From positions 1 through 52,893 of the forward strand of contig SKTG01000068.1 of NCBI GenBank assembly GCA_007118045.1: a stretch of 52,893 bases of DNA, given 5' to 3'. Under the pieces are notes generated by a model. It searched no databases. It was not told where the DNA came from and worked only from the letters and a program-made list of their open reading frames with translations. A program made the position numbers and the translations under genes. Below are positions 44,742 through 51,010 of the stretch, piece after piece. The stretch comes from Nitriliruptoraceae bacterium (lineage in GTDB: Bacteria > Actinomycetota > Nitriliruptoria > Nitriliruptorales > Nitriliruptoraceae). Positions within the stretch are counted from its first letter, which is position 1; the number at the start of each line of letters is the position of its first letter.

Positions 44742-46121
44742 ATGAAGAAGCGCCAGCCATCCGCCGACCCTTCCGTCGTGCTCCCGGCTTTCACCGAGAG
44801 GTTGAGTACCGACCCGATCCCCAGCCTCCGTCTGTCGGACGATGGCGCCGACCCCGAGGTCGCGTATCGGTTCATCCACGACGAACTGATGCTCGACGGG
44901 AACTCACGGCTCAATCTCGCGACGTTCGTGACGACCTGGATGGACCCCCAGGCCGAGCGGCTGATGGCCGAGACCTTCGACAAGAACATGATCGACAAGG
45001 ACGAGTACCCGTCGACCGCAGAGATCGAGACGCGCTGCGTCAATATCGTCGCGGACCTCTTCCACGCGGAGGGTCTGTCAGAATCCGATGCCACCTCCGC
45101 AACTGGCGTGTCCACTCTCGGTTCGTCCGAGGCCGTGATGCTCGCCGGGCTGGCGATGAAATGGCGCTGGCGGGCAGCTCGAGAAGCTGCAGGTGAGGAC
45201 GCATCGAAGCCGAACTTCGTGCTGGGCTCCAACGTCCAGGTCGTATGGGAGAAGTTCTGCCGCTACTTCGACGTCGAGCCCAAGTACCTGCCGATGGAAC
45301 CGGGTCGCTACGTCGTCACACCCGAGCAGGTTCGCTCGGCGGTGGACGAGAACACCATCGGCGTCCTCGCGATCCTCGGCACGACCTTCACGGGGGAACT
45401 GGAGCCGATCAGCGAGATCGCGGCGGTTCTCGACGAACTCGCCGCGGGAGGACTGGACGTCCCCTTGCATGTCGACGCAGCAAGCGGTGGGTTCGTCGTG
45501 CCCTTCCTGCATCCCGAACTCGAGTGGGACTTCCGCAACCCACGCGTCGCGTCGATCAACGTGAGCGGACACAAGTACGGGCTCACCTATCCGGGCATCG
45601 GCTTCGTGATCTGGCGCTCGAAGGAGTATCTACCTGAGGACCTGGTCTTCCACGTCAACTACCTCGGTGGCGACATGCCCACCTTCACGTTGAACTTCTC
45701 GCGACCCGGTAACCAGGTGGTCGGCCAGTACTACAACTTCGTTCGACTCGGCTACCAGGGGTACAGACGGATCATGGAGTCACTGCGCGATTCGGCGACG
45801 ATGCTCTCCGAGCGGATCGCAGCGGTCGACGGCCTCAACGTGATCACCGACGGCAGCGCGATGCCGGTGCTGTCGTTCAACTGTAGCGACGACCTCGATC
45901 TCACCGTGTTCGACATCTCACACGAGTTGCGCGCACGTGGCTTCCAGGTCCCGGCATACACCATGCCCGCTGATGCGCAGGATGTCGCCGTCCTACGGGT
46001 CGTGATCCGCGAGGGCTTCAACCGCGACATGACGTTCAAGCTCGGCGTCGCGATCGAGGAGGTCGTGGCCAAACTGAAGGCCGAGTCGTCGCCGACTCGA
46101 CCCAGTTCCTTCGCACACTGA
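44742..46121 (+). CDS. gadB: Glutamate decarboxylase-type PLP enzyme
   Basis: This encodes 459 residues, close to E. coli GadB (466). It has 'MLDGNSRLNLATFVTTWMDP', 'NMIDKDEYPSTAEIETRCVN', 'ATGVSTLGSSEAVMLAGLAM', Asp245 in 'LHVDAASGGFVVPF', PLP lysine 278 in 'NVSGHKYGLTYPGIG', and 'VNYLGGDMPTFTLNFSRPGN' downstream. These match GAD alpha/beta, so glutamate to GABA with proton consumption is the default reaction; no GABA antiporter is adjacent. The usual bacterial C-terminal His that closes the active site at neutral pH appears as the last residue of 'PSSFAH'-like tails; here the protein does end in His. Placement in a peroxidase cluster is unusual. Confidence 0.9.
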   Translation: MKKRQPSADPSVVLPAFTERLSTDPIPSLRLSDDGADPEVAYRFIHDELMLDGNSRLNLATFVTTWMDPQAERLMAETFDKNMIDKDEYPSTAEIETRCVNIVADLFHAEGLSESDATSATGVSTLGSSEAVMLAGLAMKWRWRAAREAAGEDASKPNFVLGSNVQVVWEKFCRYFDVEPKYLPMEPGRYVVTPEQVRSAVDENTIGVLAILGTTFTGELEPISEIAAVLDELAAGGLDVPLHVDAASGGFVVPFLHPELEWDFRNPRVASINVSGHKYGLTYPGIGFVIWRSKEYLPEDLVFHVNYLGGDMPTFTLNFSRPGNQVVGQYYNFVRLGYQGYRRIMESLRDSATMLSERIAAVDGLNVITDGSAMPVLSFNCSDDLDLTVFDISHELRARGFQVPAYTMPADAQDVAVLRVVIREGFNRDMTFKLGVAIEEVVAKLKAESSPTRPSSFAH

Positions 46122-46139
46122 CCCTCCACTGGAGCGACC

Positions 46140-46808
46140 GTGTCCGTGACCTCGGCCCCTCGGGATGGTCCCCACCCCCCGTGGTCGATCGCTCCGACAC
46201 TTCGGGGGCAGTCCTGGTCGTTCATGATCGGCTCGGGCTTGTTCGCGTTGGGGTCGGCTCCGTGGCTCGGCGACCAGCTCGGGACGGTTGGAGCGAACGT
46301 CGCCTTCTTCGTCGGGGCGTGGTTCTTCACCGCTGGCGCGTTCATCCAGCTGGCGTTGAGCGGGCCGTACCGAAGTGAGGCTCCTGGCCACATCGGGCTC
46401 CGGGCGGCATGGCTCGCAGCCGCCGTGCAGCTTCTGGGCACCCTGCTCTTCAACATCAGTACCGGGGCAGCCCTGCACTCCCAGTCCGTACGTGCCGAAC
46501 GCCTCGATGTCTGGGTGCCGAACGCCGAAGGGTCGGTCGCCTTCCTGATCAGTGCCTGCATCGCCATGATCCCCATGCTTCGCGACGGGCAGTACTGGCG
46601 TCCGACATCGCCCGGCTGGTTGAGCACGTGGTTCAACATGCTCGGCTCGATCGCCTTCGGCGTCTCATCAGTTGGCGCGATCATCCTGACGAACGGGGAA
46701 CTGCTCAACGCCACGTTGGCGTCCGCTGGCACGTTCGTCGGGGCGCTCTTCTTCCTCGCCACCAGTGGGGTGATGCTGCCAACGGCACACACCGGACGTC
46801 ACGCATGA
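46140..46808 (+). CDS. YrhK-like integral membrane protein
   Basis: GTG start with GGAG 6 nt upstream, 18 bp after gadB; 222 residues with about six hydrophobic segments. Segments such as 'SWSFMIGSGLFALGSAPWLG' and 'GANVAFFVGAWFFTAGAFIQ' resemble the YrhK domain (a duplicated two-helix unit); the second half repeats the pattern with 'GWLSTWFNMLGSIAFGVSSV'. Function is unknown. It is probably translated with gadB. Confidence 0.65.
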   Translation: MSVTSAPRDGPHPPWSIAPTLRGQSWSFMIGSGLFALGSAPWLGDQLGTVGANVAFFVGAWFFTAGAFIQLALSGPYRSEAPGHIGLRAAWLAAAVQLLGTLLFNISTGAALHSQSVRAERLDVWVPNAEGSVAFLISACIAMIPMLRDGQYWRPTSPGWLSTWFNMLGSIAFGVSSVGAIILTNGELLNATLASAGTFVGALFFLATSGVMLPTAHTGRHA

Positions 46809-47157
46809 GGGATCGTCAAGACATGACCCGCCCGAGCGCACCGTCGCCACTGGAGTCGGCCAGGTCGATCCGCAGGCTCTAGTCGTCGCCACCACCGTGC
46901 GGTTGCAAGCGTCGGGGCGCGAATGACGGCTCGCGCCGGAGCAACCGTCCATCTCACCCATCGCGGGTGACGCTGCACGGACGACGCTGAGCGACCCTGC
47001 CGATCGTCCTGATCCGAGCGCTGATGCCGTCCGTAGGGGAACCCGACGGCGAGAACGTCAGGTCAGGTGGATCGGCCGTTCGGAGCTTCTGTGGAGAGCG
47101 GGGAGACATCTGCCGGCCGAGTGACGAGGCGATCCTCAACCGAAAGGAACACCGAAC
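46809..47157. other. Internal leader region of the cluster
   Basis: This 349-bp gap separates the gadB/YrhK part from the DyP part of the cluster. It contains the third palindrome (46954) but no gene; a 25-codon ORF overlapping the YrhK stop has no similarity to anything I know. The palindrome suggests that a second promoter lies here and that the downstream genes respond to the same signal. AAGGAA before 47158 is the ribosome site. Confidence 0.5.
46954..46970. promoter_or_regulatory. Palindromic operator-like repeat, copy 3
   Basis: TCACCCATCGCGGGTGA, identical to copy 2 over all 17 bp and followed by CGCTG as at the half-site near 42366. It lies 188 bp upstream of the unknown gene that precedes the DyP peroxidase. 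Confidence 0.65.
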
Positions 47158-47769
47158 ATGAGTCACGACTCGAGCATCGCCCCCAAGCTTGAGGAGATCA
47201 AGCAAGAGATCGACCAGGCGCTCCCGAACGCTTCACAGGAGGCGAAGGACACGCTGTTAGGGGGTGTGGAGGCACAGCTGCGTTCGGGCCAGGTGGAACC
47301 CGGCACGACGAGCGCTGGAAGGGTCGGGAGCCGGGCCGGGAAGGTGTCGGAGCTCACGGTCATCGCTCCGCTCAAGCCGGGCGGCGCCGACCGGCTCCGC
47401 AGTCTCTTCAAGCTCATGAACGGATACTTCGGTGCGGCCGACCGGGTCGGCACCGTCCATGACATGCGCTTCGTCTTCTTGCCAGGGGACGAGCAGATGC
47501 TCTTCGCCACCGCCTTCGACGGCGACTGGGACTCCTACATCGACGATTTCGCGACGCAGATCCCGGTCGAGATGGACCTTCTCTTCTCCGAGGTCGAGGG
47601 CTGGCCAGGGATCCATGATCCCTCGGTCAAGGACTTCATCGTCGAGTACCAGCACACTGCGGAGGGCTGGTACGTCGCCAGCCCGGATCTGACCGTCGCC
47701 GACACCCGACGCGCTCAGAAGAAGGCGGAGATCGTCGACGAGTTGCTGGACAAGGTCGGTTCTCTGTGA
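47158..47769 (+). CDS. Conserved hypothetical protein, likely ferredoxin-like fold, beside DyP
   Basis: This encodes 203 residues. Residues about 1-60 are hydrophilic and probably helical then flexible. Residues about 62-200 begin 'ELTVIAPLKPGGADRLRSLF' and include 'HDMRFVFLPGDEQMLFATAF' and 'DGDWDSYIDDFATQIPVEMD', a beta-alpha-beta pattern with the 'F-DG-(W)-D-S-Y-I-D-D-F' segment common in dimeric alpha+beta barrel proteins related to the DyP/chlorite dismutase fold. It has no evident heme His-Asp pair. It lies 44 bp before the DyP gene and may be its partner or a substrate-handling subunit. Not assigned a function. Confidence 0.7.
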   Translation: MSHDSSIAPKLEEIKQEIDQALPNASQEAKDTLLGGVEAQLRSGQVEPGTTSAGRVGSRAGKVSELTVIAPLKPGGADRLRSLFKLMNGYFGAADRVGTVHDMRFVFLPGDEQMLFATAFDGDWDSYIDDFATQIPVEMDLLFSEVEGWPGIHDPSVKDFIVEYQHTAEGWYVASPDLTVADTRRAQKKAEIVDELLDKVGSL

Positions 47770-47813
47770 AGGTCGGCGAGATGCACGTCCACCGCAGCCC
47801 GCACGGGTAGATC

Positions 47814-49148
47814 ATGGTGGATGCGACCGACGCGATCGACCTCGACGACCTGCAGAGCCTCATCGTGTTCCGCCGACCTGCGCCCTACTGGGGCAGTTTC
47901 GTTCTGGCCCGTTTCGGCGGCGCGGCGCAGGGACGAGCAGCGCTGCGGGGATTGGTCCCGCACGTCGTCTCGGCGGCGGAGTGGGGAGCTGGTCGGCGCA
48001 ACCTCAGCGTGGCGGTCGGCTTGACCTACGAGGGCTTGGCTGCCCTGGGCCTGCCGGCCGAGTCACTGGACGGCTTCCCCGTTCAGTTGCGTGACGGGAT
48101 GGCAGCACGCGCAAGCCGCCTCGGCGATCTCGGCGATAGCGCGCCGGACAACTGGCAGTCCCCGTTCGGTACGGGCAGCGTCCATGCGCTCGTTCTGATC
48201 ACGGCAGACAGCGAAGCGTTGTGGCGTGAGAGTCTTGCCGCAGCGGGCAGGGCCATCGACGAGGCTGGGTTGCAGATCCTGGGACGCCAACATGTTGCTG
48301 CCCTTGCCGGCGCCCGAACCACCTTCGGGTACCGCGACGGCATCAGCTTCCCCAACATCGCCGGCCTTCCCGAATCGCCGTTCACCGCGCCCGAGCGGCC
48401 GATCGCCACCGGGGAGTTCCTGTTGGGCCATCCCAGCGAGAGCGGAGCGGTACTCCCGATGCCACAGCCCGACGTACTCGGCCGGAACGGGATCTACGCC
48501 GGTGTCCGCAAGATACACACCCGTGTTGCGGCCTTTCGAAGCTTCCTGAAGGCCAACTCCCAAGACGCTGCTGGCGAGGAACTCCTCGCCGCGAAGATGG
48601 TCGGACGCTGGCGTAGCGGAACGCCGCTCAGCCTCGCACCCGCGGCCGACGATCCTTCATTGGTGACCGAACCCGATCGGCTGAACGATTTCACCTACGC
48701 AGACGATCTCCAAGGACTCATCTGCCCGCACGGGGCGCACATCCGGCGGATGAACCCGCGCGACAGCTCCCTGGCCACGCTCGCCGACCCTCGTATCCAT
48801 CGGATCATCCGCCAAGGAGCCGTCTACGGTCCGGCGCTCCCCGACGACGTCCTCGACGACGACGGCGCTGAGCGAGGCCTGTTCTTCACCTTCATGAGCG
48901 CTCGTGCTGACGCGCTGGAGTTCCTGAAGCGAGAGTGGATCGATGACGGCAACACCTTCAACCTCGGGTCCGAGCGAGACCCGATCGCTGGTAACAACGA
49001 TGATGACGGAGCCACGTTCACAATCCCGGCGCGACCCGTGCGCCGACGTCTTCGCGGCCTCGAACGGTTCACCGTCACCAGAGGGGGTGAGTACGCCTTC
49101 GTGCCCAGCCTGACAGCACTGCGTTGGCTGGCAGATCCCGAACCGTGA
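47814..49148 (+). CDS. DyP-type heme peroxidase
   Basis: This encodes 444 residues. The distal GxxDG motif is 'FGYRDGISFP' (Asp175), the proximal heme ligand is His306 in 'GLICPHGAHIRRMNPRD', and the distal Arg is Arg316. The C-terminal 'FLKREWIDDGNTFNLGSERD' and 'PIAGNNDD' with 'VTRGGEYAFVPSLTALRWL' are usual for this class. It reduces H2O2 while oxidising phenols, dyes or other donors. I see no Tat signal and no encapsulin cargo tail, so it is probably cytosolic. The stop is overlapped by a 50-codon ORF. Confidence 0.92.
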   Translation: MVDATDAIDLDDLQSLIVFRRPAPYWGSFVLARFGGAAQGRAALRGLVPHVVSAAEWGAGRRNLSVAVGLTYEGLAALGLPAESLDGFPVQLRDGMAARASRLGDLGDSAPDNWQSPFGTGSVHALVLITADSEALWRESLAAAGRAIDEAGLQILGRQHVAALAGARTTFGYRDGISFPNIAGLPESPFTAPERPIATGEFLLGHPSESGAVLPMPQPDVLGRNGIYAGVRKIHTRVAAFRSFLKANSQDAAGEELLAAKMVGRWRSGTPLSLAPAADDPSLVTEPDRLNDFTYADDLQGLICPHGAHIRRMNPRDSSLATLADPRIHRIIRQGAVYGPALPDDVLDDDGAERGLFFTFMSARADALEFLKREWIDDGNTFNLGSERDPIAGNNDDDGATFTIPARPVRRRLRGLERFTVTRGGEYAFVPSLTALRWLADPEP

Positions 49149-49297
49149 GGCGGGAGCAAGCCGGGAGGCCGCAGGAACCTGTCAGGTATCTGCCCAACGT
49201 CGAACGACCGGGACCGAACCCCTTGGAGGTAGCCATGCCCCACCGTCGTGGGCTCCGTGATCGCACGGCGTGTCAACCTACGGCGCGCTTCCGATGA
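49145..49297 (+). CDS. 50-residue ORF overlapping both neighbours, catalase N-terminus-like
   Basis: GTG 49145 overlaps the DyP stop (GTGA) and the TGA at 49295-49297 overlaps the ATG of the amidohydrolase (ATGA), so it bridges the two genes exactly. Residues 9-25 read 'PQEPVRYLPNVERPGPN', matching 'PQDLVKYSPDVERPEPD' at residues 2-18 of the catalase-like protein (37 of 51 bases identical). Similarity stops there. An internal ATG at 49235 has a good GGAGG 5 nt upstream and would give 20 residues. It is either a functional coupled microprotein or the remnant of a second catalase-like gene whose reading frame still serves translational coupling. Undescribed as far as I can tell. Confidence 0.5.
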   Translation: MRREQAGRPQEPVRYLPNVERPGPNPLEVAMPHRRGLRDRTACQPTARFR

Positions 49298-50559
49298 GCG
49301 AGCCGCAACCGACCATGCTCGTCAAGAACGTCCAGGTGTTCGACGGGGTCGGTGCCGACCTCATCGAGGGCCACGTCGTCGTGAGCGGCAGCAAGATCGC
49401 GGACATCTCCGATGCATCGCCGACCATCACCGACGGCGTTCAGGTCATCGATGGTGACGGCCGAGTCCTGATGCCCGGTCTCACCGACGCCCACTGTCAC
49501 GTCATGATGATGTGCCACTCGATGGAGGAGATGACGACCGCCGACATCGGCTCGGTCTATGCGAACACGATCGCGGCAGCGAACCGCACGCTGATGCGCG
49601 GCTTCACCACCGTGCGCGACGCCGGTGGGCCGATGTTCGGCATCCAGCAGGCGATCGACCAGGGCGTGATCCCCGGCCCACGCATCTATCCGAGCGGGGC
49701 GATGATCTCCCAGACGTCCGGCCACGGTGACTTCTCGTTGGTCTACGACGTCGCCACGGCTCTCGGGGGTACTCCACCTCGCGGCGAGAACGTCGGGATG
49801 ACACTGGTCGCCGACGGTCACGATCGGGTCCTCGCCGCGGCCCGTGAACAGCTCAAGAAGGGCGCCACGCAGATCAAACTCATGATCGGAGGTGGCGTCA
49901 CCTCGCCGTACGACCCGCTGGAGACCGTCCAGTTCACGCCTGAGGAGATCCGTGCCGCAGTGAGAACGGCGAGAGACTACGGAACCTACGTGCTCGCACA
50001 CGTCTACAACGTCGAAGGCATCCACCGAGGGATCGAAGCTGGCGTGCGTTCGATCGAACATGGACACCTCGCCGACGAGGACACGGTGAGGTTCATGGCC
50101 GGCAAGGACGTCTGGTTGAGCACGCAGCCGTTCGTGGTCCACGATCACCATTTCGATGACCCTCGAGCCCAAGCCAGGCACGAACAGGTCGCCTCGGGCA
50201 CCAGCAACCTGTACGAATGGGCCAAGAAGTACGGAGTCAACACCGCGTTCGGCACCGACATCCTCTTAGAGCCTGACAAGGAGTTCCACCAGATCGTGAT
50301 GTTCGCCCGCCTCGCGGAGTTCATGGAACCGATCGAAGCGCTCCGGATGGCAACGTCGGTCAACGCCGAACTCTTCCGGATGTGCGGTTTCCGCGACCCC
50401 TACATCGACGCACCGCTCGGTGTGATCCAGCCCGGCGCGTGGGCCGACTTCCTGCTCGTCGACGGCGATCCGACGACCGACCTCAGCCTCTTCAACGACC
50501 CTGACGCGAACATCCGGGTGATCGTCAAGGACGGTTTCGCCCACAAGAACTCGCTGTGA
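49294..50559 (+). CDS. Metal-dependent amidohydrolase (imidazolonepropionase/prolidase-like)
   Basis: ATG 49294, in an ATGA overlap with the small ORF, gives 421 residues (GTG 49270 is an alternative). The binuclear-metal site is recognisable: His67 and His69 in 'LTDAHCHVMM', lysine in 'QIKLMIGGGV', His in 'VLAHVYN', His in 'SIEHGHLADE' and Asp in 'AFGTDILLEPD'. It belongs to the amidohydrolase superfamily branch that includes Xaa-Pro dipeptidase-like and cyclic imide hydrolases. It hydrolyses an amide or lactam bond. In this cluster it could open or deacylate a product of the decarboxylase or peroxidase; inference. Confidence 0.87.
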   Translation: MSEPQPTMLVKNVQVFDGVGADLIEGHVVVSGSKIADISDASPTITDGVQVIDGDGRVLMPGLTDAHCHVMMMCHSMEEMTTADIGSVYANTIAAANRTLMRGFTTVRDAGGPMFGIQQAIDQGVIPGPRIYPSGAMISQTSGHGDFSLVYDVATALGGTPPRGENVGMTLVADGHDRVLAAAREQLKKGATQIKLMIGGGVTSPYDPLETVQFTPEEIRAAVRTARDYGTYVLAHVYNVEGIHRGIEAGVRSIEHGHLADEDTVRFMAGKDVWLSTQPFVVHDHHFDDPRAQARHEQVASGTSNLYEWAKKYGVNTAFGTDILLEPDKEFHQIVMFARLAEFMEPIEALRMATSVNAELFRMCGFRDPYIDAPLGVIQPGAWADFLLVDGDPTTDLSLFNDPDANIRVIVKDGFAHKNSL

Positions 50560-50828
50560 CCGGTGCCTGTCCACTCTCAGCACCGCAGTTGCTGGGCATC
50601 CGACGTCGCCCCGCCGCGGTGCGGGTGACGCAGGCAAGGTTCGCCAGCACTGGGCTGGGGGCCGCCGCGCCGCCCGCCCCGGCGCATCGCGATCGACCGG
50701 AGCGGGGGTCGGACCGGCGTGCGCCGAGGGCGACGTGCCGCGGAGCCATCAGGTTGGTGGCCCAAGGAGGCTCGCGCCGGTCATGAGGATCGGTGTAACC
50801 AGCAGTGCGGCGCTCCGAGCATCCATGC

Positions 50829-50945
50829 GAACACGACGTCGTGTCGTCGTTCCTGCGCAGGATCGTCGCCCATCCCAGCTGCCGTCGAACCGGTATCGGC
50901 TGGACGCTGGTCGAGCATCTCGAGGCCACGCCTGACGTCGAGCTA
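50829..50945 (+). pseudogene. GNAT acetyltransferase fragment
   Basis: One frame reads 'VVSSFLRRIVAHPSCRRTGI' and then 'GWTLVEHLEATPDVELA', which is the acetyl-CoA binding motif A region (R-R-x-G-I-G) of a GNAT enzyme. No start, upstream strands or motif B follow. It lies alone between the amidohydrolase and the hairpin, so it is a remnant. Confidence 0.6.
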
Positions 50946-50954
50946 GCGGGCCAC

Positions 50955-50983
50955 GCTGGGCGCCCCAGTCCAGGGCGCCCAGC
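50955..50983. terminator. Strong hairpin downstream of the SLH nucleotidase gene
   Basis: GCTGGGCGCCC pairs perfectly with GGGCGCCCAGC (11 bp) around a 7-nt loop, 27 bp past the stop of the minus-strand gene. It can serve both strands as a terminator despite the lack of a U-tract. Confidence 0.65.
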
Positions 50984-51010
50984 GATGTCTCGGTCTCGAC
51001 CGCGAACGGC

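Larger units (their letters stand above)
50560..51010. other. Intergenic region after the oxidative cluster
   Basis: The 451-bp gap between two convergent genes holds a GGGTGACG half-site near 50626, resembling the right arm of the cluster palindrome, the GNAT fragment and a strong hairpin. Nothing else is recognisable. Confidence 0.5.

Noticed and set aside
46805..46882. 25-codon ORF overlapping the YrhK-like stop (ATGA)
   Set aside because: No similarity to cluster proteins and it ends far from the next gene.
42251..46970. Palindromes as a CRISPR array or transposon ends
   Set aside because: Only three 17-bp copies, irregularly spaced over 4.7 kb, with no cas or transposase genes; placement upstream of genes suits operators.
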